Position numbers and translations under genes: made by a program. DNA of 64,000 nt, from positions 1 to 64,000 of the IMG/VR virus record IMGVR_UViG_3300044859_002163. One strand, written 5' to 3'. Positions 16,658-24,415 of this stretch are shown one piece after another. How positions within the stretch are numbered: position 1 is the stretch's first letter; every line of letters starts with the position of its first letter. The notes under the pieces are model-generated. The model did no database searches, was not told where the DNA came from, and saw only the letters and a list, made by a program, of their open reading frames with translations. This DNA comes from a virus.

Positions 16658-17520
16658 ACTATTTGTTCAATGATGTCGATGCAAAACATCTTGGTGGTGG
16701 TGTGGTCTTATTCGAGAATGCAATAACATTTGATTCTGAATGGGCTTGTTCATTTGCTGAAAAACAAGTTAGTCGTGAACGTTCAGAAATGTACACAGAG
16801 GCAATTGACCCGGAGACAGGGGCAATTTTATTCCTGAACAGGAGCGGATACTATTTTGACGCAGATGGGGTCAACGAGATGCCAAGACGTGCATCTAGAA
16901 TACATGGAGTAGAGGATGAAGAAATTAAAACTTTCCTACACTTCATTGAAAAATCGAAAGATTTATATCTATTAAAGTATTTCGTTCTTTTTCCACTTGC
17001 CTACAAGAATGTCTGGTGGAAGGTAAAAGGCCATATTGTTTCATACTCGGTAGAACATGGTGGAACTTTTCTTGGACAACACTCCGATACTAGTGCCGAT
17101 TACACGTATGGCATGCCTGAACCATCCGACCAGATTGCTACAAGGAATACAATTTCTTGTATCGTATATTTAAACGAAGATTTCAGTGGTGGAGAGCATT
17201 ATTTTAACTACTTGGACATCGAATATAAACCAAAAACCGGAGACATAATGATGTTTCCTTCAAATTACATTGCTGCTCATGAAGTGAAACCGGTTACCAG
17301 CGGGAATAGGTACACCTATCTTGGTTGGTACTCCCACGGTAGCCCAAATGTTGAACTAAACGAAGTAATAATAGACCCTATAGAAAATCCTCAAATTGCC
17401 AATCTTTCAACAAACGTTTATATGCCGAATTTACGAAAAGATTTTAAAAATTATTTGGAAACACTTGGTGCAAAGGCACCGGCCCTTGCCCTGTCTTTGG
17501 TCGAAAGCATGCATTCGTGA
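16654..17520 (+). CDS. Prolyl-hydroxylase-like Fe(II)/2OG oxygenase
   Basis: A 288-aa protein with His143-Ser-Asp145 (GQHSDTS), VYLNEDFSGGEHYF, distal His209 (AAHEVKP) and Arg219 (SGNRYTY). The N-terminal KHLGGGVVLFEN and the WWKVKGHIV strand identify it as a paralogue of the genes at 13947 and 17517. The C-terminal extension is helical. ATGA overlap with the methyltransferase gene. Confidence 0.88.
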   Translation: MNYLFNDVDAKHLGGGVVLFENAITFDSEWACSFAEKQVSRERSEMYTEAIDPETGAILFLNRSGYYFDADGVNEMPRRASRIHGVEDEEIKTFLHFIEKSKDLYLLKYFVLFPLAYKNVWWKVKGHIVSYSVEHGGTFLGQHSDTSADYTYGMPEPSDQIATRNTISCIVYLNEDFSGGEHYFNYLDIEYKPKTGDIMMFPSNYIAAHEVKPVTSGNRYTYLGWYSHGSPNVELNEVIIDPIENPQIANLSTNVYMPNLRKDFKNYLETLGAKAPALALSLVESMHS

Positions 17521-18299
17521 ATGTTCGTCATCTTGGAAATGGAATTTTAGCTATTGACGGATTGCTGGATTTGGATAACAAGAGGAGTCTTGCGTGGTTG
17601 GAAAGAATTGAGGCAGGTTCTAGTCCGCAGGCCTACATTGAGGTGGACGATTCAGTAGAGCTAAATCAGGGTGGGTACGAATTTTCAAAAAATTCAGTTG
17701 ATACCAGACCTACACGCTTTGATAACTTTCAATACGATGGCAAGACAGAAGAGGATGATTTAATAAGAAAATTAATTGACGATGCCATATACTCTGCCGT
17801 TGTCCTGTACGCAAGAGTTTTTCCTGTTTCTATTTCTGAATTAACATGGAGAACAAATGGGCATATTGCAAGGTATGAACCCGGGCAGTACATAGGTTCA
17901 CATTCTGATTGTGGGCTTCCATATGATGGGGATACCTATAACCCGCTTCACATTTTCCCGCTATACAACACACTCACGACGACGGTTGCACTAAACGATA
18001 ACTACGATGGCGGGGAGTTAAAGTTTAAAACATGGGGGATTACGCACAAGGGTAAAGTTGGTTCGGTGACAGTATACCCTTCATCGTACATTGGTGCACA
18101 CGAGATACTTCCAGTTACCTCTGGAGTCAGGTATTCGTATCTGTCATGGTTTTGTCATGGATTAGAGCACTTTGATTACGACTCAATGAGAAAAGAAGAT
18201 GCAGATTTTAAATGGCTTGTTAATTTAAAAAAAGATGTTGAAAAAGTTGAAGGTCTTGATTTCGGGTACGTACCAGTTGGAACACTGTTAGGTATTTAG
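17517..18299 (+). CDS. Prolyl-hydroxylase-like Fe(II)/2OG oxygenase
   Basis: A 260-aa protein with His129-Ser-Asp131 (GSHSDCG), LNDNYDGGELKF, distal His195 (GAHEILP) and Arg205 (SGVRYSY). It begins with GTG overlapping the upstream stop; the nearby ATG is out of frame. Last plus-strand gene of the island. Its 3' end overlaps the convergent minus-strand gene by 12 nt, with no terminator visible between them. Confidence 0.88.
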   Translation: MNVRHLGNGILAIDGLLDLDNKRSLAWLERIEAGSSPQAYIEVDDSVELNQGGYEFSKNSVDTRPTRFDNFQYDGKTEEDDLIRKLIDDAIYSAVVLYARVFPVSISELTWRTNGHIARYEPGQYIGSHSDCGLPYDGDTYNPLHIFPLYNTLTTTVALNDNYDGGELKFKTWGITHKGKVGSVTVYPSSYIGAHEILPVTSGVRYSYLSWFCHGLEHFDYDSMRKEDADFKWLVNLKKDVEKVEGLDFGYVPVGTLLGI

Positions 18300-19142
18300 T
18301 GGATTTTTTATTCTTTTTTCATATCCATCACCGAAGGCCCAGTACCCAACAAAATTTCGTTGATTATGTTTAAAACCTGTTTTTACAGCATGAGCCATTT
18401 GTGTTAAATCTGGAATTACAAGGTCACCAACAGACCATTCCCACCAAAACTGAATTGACTTATCTTTCCATATTTTTTCAAGAAACCACCAATTAATTTT
18501 GTTCATCATTTCTTGATGCTCACGGGTTGGTTCTGTACTGTCAAATGACACAACCGTCTGAACGTGTCCAAGCGGGCAGATGCGAATTATTTTCTTTCCT
18601 GTCACCTCGTGAGTAATCACGGCCCTTCTATCCGAGGAATCCCATCCCATCTCCCACCCGGTATTTTCGGTGCATTTTATTTCCACCCGATTCAAGAAGT
18701 CAATATATTCATCTGGTGTGGAGAGATTCTCGGAGGAACAACTCACAAAACCAGTAGAGCCATTATTTGGGCTTGAGACATTATTCTTCAACATATTCCA
18801 AGCAGCAGCAACCTGTGGAACATCGTTTTCTATGTGCTCTAAGTGCCAATGTATTAATATTTCATCATCAAGTGGGTGAGGTCCAAATTGATTTCTCAGC
18901 TCAAGAGACTTGGAATGATTTTCTTCATAACGAAGCCAGATTTTAAGTTCGTTTTTATTTGATGAATTTGGATTAAATCCAAGATTGTCTCCAAGAAGCG
19001 AGAGTATTTCATATTGTTCTTCTTCCGATGCGTTGAGCTTTTCAAATACAAGAATTCCATTTTTTCTATAAAATTCTGCAAAGTAATCTATATTCTTTAC
19101 TATTTCTGCGAATGTGGTTGAAAATATGGAATCGCTATACAC
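18288..19142 (-). CDS. TauD/TfdA-like 2-oxoglutarate dioxygenase (HxE type)
   Basis: A 284-aa protein with His100-Leu-Glu102 in IHWHLEHIEN, AAAWNMLKNN shortly after, distal His251 in MAHAVKTGF and an Arg in QRNFVGYW. It is a paralogue of the plus-strand protein at 8415 and shares the rare HxE facial triad. The overlap of 8 nt with the upstream radical SAM gene suggests one operon running 21716 to 18288. The substrate is unknown. Confidence 0.8.
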   Translation of the reverse strand: MYSDSIFSTTFAEIVKNIDYFAEFYRKNGILVFEKLNASEEEQYEILSLLGDNLGFNPNSSNKNELKIWLRYEENHSKSLELRNQFGPHPLDDEILIHWHLEHIENDVPQVAAAWNMLKNNVSSPNNGSTGFVSCSSENLSTPDEYIDFLNRVEIKCTENTGWEMGWDSSDRRAVITHEVTGKKIIRICPLGHVQTVVSFDSTEPTREHQEMMNKINWWFLEKIWKDKSIQFWWEWSVGDLVIPDLTQMAHAVKTGFKHNQRNFVGYWAFGDGYEKRIKNPLNT

Positions 19143-20175
19143 GCTGGTCCGCCCATACAGAATGTATGCACCTAGTACATATCTCGCTGAATGATGAATT
19201 AATGGTGTTTACATGTTTGTCGCTAAACCAAATCTCACTTAATTTAGAATCGCGCATATTCCCAAATACATATTCATATTTAAAATCATTACAGCATAAG
19301 AATGTTTCTGCTTTGCTGTTTATGTTTAGCCATCCGAAAGTTCGACCTTTTGGACCATAACTGCAATCGGTTACGTATTTTTTATTGTTTTTATTAATTA
19401 AGTGCAAATTTGAAATAATCGAAGACTCTTGCAACAGTCCTGCCCTATCGTACAAATCTGTTTCTGGATGAAACCTTAAGGACGGGAATAAAAGTTTTGC
19501 TTGTTTTATTTGCACATCCAGTTCCCCATCAGTTGTACGTAAATCAATATTTGGGAAATTGCTTAAGCTCGATATAATTCCTCCGTTTTCAGAAAGAGAA
19601 TCATAGGTAGGGCAATTCACACCGATAGAGAAAGAATTTTTCTGTGTGAAATATACGAGGTTGGCTTCAGCATATTTCAGGTTTGATATTAGTGAATCAA
19701 AAAGAAACTCGTTCATTCCGGTTCTTTCCGACCACAGGCTTCTTTCAAAAGCTGGAATGTTTAAATATATTCCACTGATTGAATCCTTATACTTATTTAT
19801 AATGTCTATTTTTTCTGGGGTTAAATTTACCCCATTTGAAAGTATGAGCATTTTAAGTTTAAATTTTGAAAGAATAATTAAAAATTCCTCAAAATGCTTA
19901 TAGAGTAAAATTTCATTATAGTGAGCAGTGTGTATCTGCCTTAATCTTTTCGAAATAATTCCGTTATCTTTTGATTTTTCAGAGTCAATATCAAAAAGTA
20001 TATTTTCCAAAACGTCAACATCCATATGCCTGGAGTAGTCAAGCATATTCCCATGAGTACTAACAGGGCAAAACCAGCACTTTGCATTGCAATACCCAAA
20101 TGGGTCTATTTGAACATCTGATATTTGTGTGTTTTTTAATTTATCTAATATTGAATTATGTAAATCACTATTCAC
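19135..20175 (-). CDS. Radical SAM protein with SPASM-like C-terminus
   Basis: A 346-aa protein. The CxxxCxxC cluster motif is Cys29, Cys33, Cys36 in GYCNAKCWFCP, binding the 4Fe-4S cluster that cleaves S-adenosylmethionine. The C-terminus has FLCCNDF and ICTRCIHSVW, a reduced SPASM-like set for an auxiliary cluster. SPASM enzymes often modify peptides or proteins. Encoded between a 2OG oxygenase and a TauD-like enzyme, both overlapping by 8 nt. A peptide- or sugar-tailoring role is possible; the exact reaction is not inferable. Confidence 0.85.
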   Translation of the reverse strand: MNSDLHNSILDKLKNTQISDVQIDPFGYCNAKCWFCPVSTHGNMLDYSRHMDVDVLENILFDIDSEKSKDNGIISKRLRQIHTAHYNEILLYKHFEEFLIILSKFKLKMLILSNGVNLTPEKIDIINKYKDSISGIYLNIPAFERSLWSERTGMNEFLFDSLISNLKYAEANLVYFTQKNSFSIGVNCPTYDSLSENGGIISSLSNFPNIDLRTTDGELDVQIKQAKLLFPSLRFHPETDLYDRAGLLQESSIISNLHLINKNNKKYVTDCSYGPKGRTFGWLNINSKAETFLCCNDFKYEYVFGNMRDSKLSEIWFSDKHVNTINSSFSEICTRCIHSVWADQRV

Positions 20176-20725
20176 AATTTTCCCAAAATGTCAAGAATGT
20201 AAATCTTTTTCCAGAATCAACCATTTCTACTTGGTGAATATGTTTTTGTGATGGGAAAAAAATTGCATCGCCAGCACCCAGCCTTGCAAAAGCTTTGTCT
20301 CCAGGAAAGTTAACCTCGCCTCCCGTGTAGTCATCGGACATTGATAAAATTCCTGAATAGGCAAGATTCTCTCCATAGTTATACCCGGAATGAGTTGTCT
20401 TTGAGGAGTCGCTATGTAATGGATGTCTCTGTCCGGTTGACTGAATTTTTATAGAAGTCCTCTTGTCGGGCAGAGATATTGGGGAAAATGTATTTCTAAA
20501 AATATTAAACAAACATTTTTCAAGCTTTGAAATTACGTATTTAGAAATATCTATATTGCTTTCAGATATCTGTATAGTCTGAAATTCACCAGATATTTTT
20601 CCATCGTTATGAATTTCACCAGAATTCAAGATGTAGAAATCAAGTATTTCTCTTATTTCTTCTTTATCAAACAAGCCACTACAAAGGAATATGTCAGAGC
20701 CGTCTCTTCCAATCATTTCAGTCAT
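20168..20725 (-). CDS. Fe(II)/2OG oxygenase, P4H-like
   Basis: A 185-aa protein with His104-Ser-Asp106 (PLHSDSS), LSMSDDYTGGEVNFP, distal His164 (KHIHQV) and Arg174 (SGKRFTF). The start at 20725 makes an ATGACTGA overlap with the upstream glycosyltransferase stop and is preferred to the more upstream ATG at 20740. Its coupling to a GT60-like enzyme is notable: in Dictyostelium a prolyl hydroxylase and a GT60 enzyme act in sequence on Skp1. Confidence 0.86.
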   Translation of the reverse strand: MTEMIGRDGSDIFLCSGLFDKEEIREILDFYILNSGEIHNDGKISGEFQTIQISESNIDISKYVISKLEKCLFNIFRNTFSPISLPDKRTSIKIQSTGQRHPLHSDSSKTTHSGYNYGENLAYSGILSMSDDYTGGEVNFPGDKAFARLGAGDAIFFPSQKHIHQVEMVDSGKRFTFLTFWENCE

Positions 20726-21716
20726 AAAACTCAATTCCACTTATATTCCTATAATCAAATCCCAGTTTATCTACATATTCATTGTATGTTTCCATATCAG
20801 TGGCCCCATAATAGCCTAGCTCGCCTGCTGTAAGTATGTTCTTATAATAGTCAATAAAGTGTAGATAGGTAGTGCATGCAATATCTGCATTGAAGATGTT
20901 ATGCCAAACATCCCGTGCAATATCGGAATCCAGGTATTCATCTGTTTTTTCAAGGGTGTGGATAATAATATCGTTTATTGCATAGATTGAATATCCGCGT
21001 GAAAAAGCTCTCATCGGGATAGTGTGCTCTTCTCCGAAAAATTGTATTCTCGGGTCCGGCATGACTTCTGTAAAGAATTTCCATGTTGAAAATATAAATC
21101 CACCAGCAACAAGATAATGCTCTATGAAATCTTCACTTATAAAATTATGCTCTATTTTTGATGAAATTGAAGTTCGATATTCATTTGAAAATTTTGTATT
21201 TGTAAATTTTTCTATTGCATCAATAATTTGAAATTCTCTTAACTTTTCAACGCTTGGAAGATTCGTATCATAACTAATAACCCCATTTTTATTTTTTGTG
21301 AAAGCAGATGGGCGTTGAGAAATAATTATATTCTTGTTTATGCATTCAAGTTTTTTATACCAGCTGATAAGTTTTGAATCCCAAGATTCGACAAATCGGC
21401 TGTGTGCATCAACCTGAAGGATGTATTTCTCACCGCCCCACAACCATAGTGATTCACATCTAGCAATTCCAATCCCACGAATTAGTGGGTGGCTTATATT
21501 TATAGTTTTTACATTTTTAAAATTTGAAAAATCTTCAAAACTTCCAATTGTTTTTTGATTGCAAATTCCGATTCTTACACCATCTGGATTATCTGCTTTT
21601 TCATAAATATTTTTTACTGTATTTAGCAGGTCTTCTTCATTTAAAGAAGCTATTGATACAAATATTCTATTATTGCTATTTAGTTGATTTTTCCAATTTG
21701 TAGAATAAGTGTCCAT
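20718..21716 (-). CDS. GT60-like protein N-acetylglucosaminyltransferase
   Basis: A 332-aa protein resembling the GlcNAc family (PF11397, CAZy GT60). An N-terminal RIFVSIASLNE strand is followed by RGIGIARCESLWLWGGEKY and then LQVDAHSRFVESWD at 100-113, where D-A-H corresponds to the metal-binding DxH. The eukaryotic member attaches GlcNAc to hydroxyproline of Skp1. Here it heads an operon with a P4H-like oxygenase, a radical SAM protein and a TauD-like enzyme. The acceptor is unknown; fibre proteins or host surface molecules are candidates. Confidence 0.75.
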   Translation of the reverse strand: MDTYSTNWKNQLNSNNRIFVSIASLNEEDLLNTVKNIYEKADNPDGVRIGICNQKTIGSFEDFSNFKNVKTINISHPLIRGIGIARCESLWLWGGEKYILQVDAHSRFVESWDSKLISWYKKLECINKNIIISQRPSAFTKNKNGVISYDTNLPSVEKLREFQIIDAIEKFTNTKFSNEYRTSISSKIEHNFISEDFIEHYLVAGGFIFSTWKFFTEVMPDPRIQFFGEEHTIPMRAFSRGYSIYAINDIIIHTLEKTDEYLDSDIARDVWHNIFNADIACTTYLHFIDYYKNILTAGELGYYGATDMETYNEYVDKLGFDYRNISGIEFYD

Positions 21717-21760
21717 GACAATTCATTTTTATTTAGATTATTTTGTCTAAAAATTAAATA

Positions 21761-21985
21761 TCACCACTTACCTAGTGGGCATGTTGCGGCTTTCAATTTA
21801 ACTTTGATTTTCATAAAGCAACCACACTCTTTGCATTGGTGGGTGAGTTTTAACAGGCTTGGACATACTTCGCATACAGCAAGTCGAGAATTTGCTTCTT
21901 CTTCTGTTGTATGGTTTTTTAGATTAACTACATCCCAGGGACGTGTTTCTCCAAGTTTCTTCTTATACTCCTGCCAAGGTGTCAT
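21761..21985 (-). CDS. Small zinc-ribbon protein (DUF6171-like)
   Basis: A 74-aa protein with CEVCP, then CKECGCF, and a final CPLGKW, i.e. Cys pairs spaced to bind zinc. The same small protein type is frequent beside fibre and oxygenase genes in marine phages. The start overlaps the upstream stop (TAATG). Function unknown; nucleic-acid or protein binding is possible. Confidence 0.7.
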   Translation of the reverse strand: MTPWQEYKKKLGETRPWDVVNLKNHTTEEEANSRLAVCEVCPSLLKLTHQCKECGCFMKIKVKLKAATCPLGKW

Positions 21986-22197
21986 TATTCTGTTGGAGGG
22001 CTAAAGTTTTCTCCATCCCACCTATAACCTTTTCCAAATTCTTCAAGGCTTGCGGGAACTTCAATGATTGTCGGCCTTGACGAATATAGTTCATTAAAGT
22101 TATTCCACTCTGGACTAGATGCAATTGACATTATCTCAACAACTACTCCATCAACCACAAAAGCAAAATGTTTAAATTCCTGCTTGCTATCGCTCAT
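21985..22197 (-). CDS. Small fibre-associated protein
   Basis: A 70-aa protein ending YRWDGENFSPPTE, preceded by FAFVVDGVVVEIM. The ending (W-D-G-x-x-F-x-P-P) is typical of short proteins encoded next to tail fibres. It has AAGGAG upstream of its ATG. Role inferred from context only. Confidence 0.6.
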   Translation of the reverse strand: MSDSKQEFKHFAFVVDGVVVEIMSIASSPEWNNFNELYSSRPTIIEVPASLEEFGKGYRWDGENFSPPTE

Positions 22198-22228
22198 AAT
22201 TTCTCCTTAATCAAAAGCATACTATCTT

Positions 22229-23227
22229 CTAGTATGCTGGGGAGCATCCACTACAGTAGTCTCCACCGCTCAATGTTGCGCATGGACCACTGACGAACGA
22301 TAGAACAATGCCATAGTTCCCATCGCATACATCGTTATAGGCACAACCATTAACCACACCACCGAATGTATTAAAGTACTTAGGCCCAGATAAGAAGGTT
22401 CCAGCAGTACATGGAGTTCCTGGTGCGGAAAATGCTTCTGAAGCCTGAGTGCTGGTTGCAAACCCAGAACGACTTGCGGTTACAAATACAGTAGAAGATT
22501 GACTATCCGACAATCCGGTAACAGTGATTGCCGCAGCAGAACGAGTAAAGGAGCCAGCACTTACGCTAACAGTGTATGTGTTTAGCGCATCATAGTTTGC
22601 TATAGAAACTCTAAACTTAAATCTTCCTGGGTCTGCTCCAATGGCATAACTACCATATGTTGGCGTTGCAAGCTGAGAGAATGATGTTCCTGTTGTGTTG
22701 GCTGAGTTTGCAACAAATCCGATTCTACTTACATTCACCGTACATGTTGCAGTTGTTGCGTTGGCAAGTCCTGTAACAGTAACCGTCCCTGATGACTGTG
22801 TAGCGCTTCCTCCATTCGTTACAGAGAATGCATATGTATTAAGAGCGCTGTAGTTTGAAATAGAGAACGTGTAGCCGCCTGAAGTTCCGGTTGACGCACC
22901 AAATGTCGGAGTTGCTAGCTGGGAGAAAGAAGTGCCAGTTGTGCTGGATGAGTTTGTTAACCAGCCATTTTTGTTGACGGTAACAGTACATGTTGCAGTG
23001 ACGTTATTGCCAAGACCAGTTACCGTAACAGCTCCACCGACCTGCGATGCGCTACCACCGTTTGATACGGAAAATGAATATGTTATTGTCGCGTCGTAAT
23101 TTGATATGGAGAACGTGTAGCCGCCTGAAGTTCCGGTTGACGCACCAAATGTCGGGGCAGGAAGCTTCGCAGCATTGGCGAGCAAAAAACCGCCTTGTCT
23201 AGCTGAAACAGAAGCCAAAAACGGCAT
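22229..23227 (-). CDS. Ig-like repeat adhesin with Cys-rich C-terminus
   Basis: A 332-aa protein with three beta-sandwich repeats of about 75 residues, each with ATPTFGASTGTSGGYTFS or a variant and a TVTVTGL strand. The C-terminal 60 residues contain seven Cys (for example CAYNDVCDG and CSGCSPAY), probably a disulfide-stabilised or metal-binding receptor-binding tip. The first two repeats are nearly identical, suggesting recent duplication. Placed between a fibre and small accessory genes, it is likely a tail-tip or fibre adhesin. Confidence 0.7.
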   Translation of the reverse strand: MPFLASVSARQGGFLLANAAKLPAPTFGASTGTSGGYTFSISNYDATITYSFSVSNGGSASQVGGAVTVTGLGNNVTATCTVTVNKNGWLTNSSSTTGTSFSQLATPTFGASTGTSGGYTFSISNYSALNTYAFSVTNGGSATQSSGTVTVTGLANATTATCTVNVSRIGFVANSANTTGTSFSQLATPTYGSYAIGADPGRFKFRVSIANYDALNTYTVSVSAGSFTRSAAAITVTGLSDSQSSTVFVTASRSGFATSTQASEAFSAPGTPCTAGTFLSGPKYFNTFGGVVNGCAYNDVCDGNYGIVLSFVSGPCATLSGGDYCSGCSPAY

Positions 23228-23228
23228 A

Positions 23229-24371
23229 TTAGTAACCTAGGTTTGAGCTACCAAATACGGTCCACGCAGAACTACGACGTATGAACGTAAATGAAAAGAT
23301 GTCTATCTTTCCGGCAGAAGATGTTGGTACAGGTGCGGCACTATTTGCCCACTTTATTGTCTGACCAGCTCCAGCAACTTGAACAGCATTCGGTATGTAG
23401 CCAGTTGCACCCTGTGTTACGAAAATAACGACCGTAATTGCTTTTCCATTGTCTGTTGGTGCATTAGTCAGGTTCACCGTAAAGTTACTTGAAGGTGCTG
23501 TACCAACATAGAAGATATCACCAGTTGAGTAGTCTGCTGTAACAACGCTTGCAGAAACCGAAGCATCTAAGACAACTTCTCTAATTGATGTTCCATCAAA
23601 TCTTCCTGATACTGATGCACTGGTTGCTGATACGGCCCCAGCAGAAAAGTTTCCACTGGCGTCACGAGCGACAATCGCTGAGTTCGTATTCGCGCTTGTT
23701 GCTGTTGTCGCAGAGTTTGAAACTTTTCCTGCCGTCGAAATTGTCGCTAGTTTGGTATCGGCAATAGCTGCTGAGGAATTGATGTCGGCATCAACAATGA
23801 CACCAGATGCGATTGCGGTAACTCCAGTATCCGAGATTGTTACGTCTCCAGTTTCAGCTACTGCGGTTGGTACACCTGAAGAGTTATAGACAATTATGTT
23901 CCCAGCTGTGCTTGTGGCTAGTTTTGATAATGCAATTGCAGCAGAAGCATTTATATCTGCATTGACAATAGTTCCGTCAAGAATCTTTCCTGACGTGACA
24001 GCGCCATCTGCTAGTTCCGTTGCCGTAATCGTTCCAGCAGCAATATCGGCTGCAATGACTGTTCCTGGAGCGATTTTGTCAGATGTTACGGAGTTCGCAG
24101 CTAATTTTGCTTCTGTAATTGTTCCATCGCCCACGGTAAACTGGGAGGAGCTGACCCATGAAGCTCCGTCATAAAATTGAATTAAGTTGACATCATCGAG
24201 GTAACAAATACGGCCCTCTGTCAGGACCGGCTGGCCAGCACCGCCAAATGAGGCGTCACGCGTACCGGCGTCAGCAAAACGGGCAACAGCCTGGTCCATG
24301 AGGTAGCCATTAACTTGTGCTGCGGTGAGTATTTCTCCAGAAGCGAATACTCTGATTCCTGAGCCAGCCAT
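23229..24371 (-). CDS. Tail fibre sharing modules with the giant fibre
   Basis: A 380-aa protein. The middle (GTIVNADINASAAIALSKLA, then NIIVYNSSGVPTAVAETGDV) is nearly the same as part of the giant fibre at 6500-6720 on the opposite strand. The C-terminus is a compact domain with TVNLTNAPTDNGKAITVV. A good ribosome-binding site (AAGGAG) precedes the ATG. Fibre identity is clear; the receptor is unknown. Confidence 0.82.
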   Translation of the reverse strand: MAGSGIRVFASGEILTAAQVNGYLMDQAVARFADAGTRDASFGGAGQPVLTEGRICYLDDVNLIQFYDGASWVSSSQFTVGDGTITEAKLAANSVTSDKIAPGTVIAADIAAGTITATELADGAVTSGKILDGTIVNADINASAAIALSKLATSTAGNIIVYNSSGVPTAVAETGDVTISDTGVTAIASGVIVDADINSSAAIADTKLATISTAGKVSNSATTATSANTNSAIVARDASGNFSAGAVSATSASVSGRFDGTSIREVVLDASVSASVVTADYSTGDIFYVGTAPSSNFTVNLTNAPTDNGKAITVVIFVTQGATGYIPNAVQVAGAGQTIKWANSAAPVPTSSAGKIDIFSFTFIRRSSAWTVFGSSNLGY

Positions 24372-24415
24372 TTTTAAATCTCCTTATTATTAAGTGAAAA
24401 GTTTATCATTTTTAT

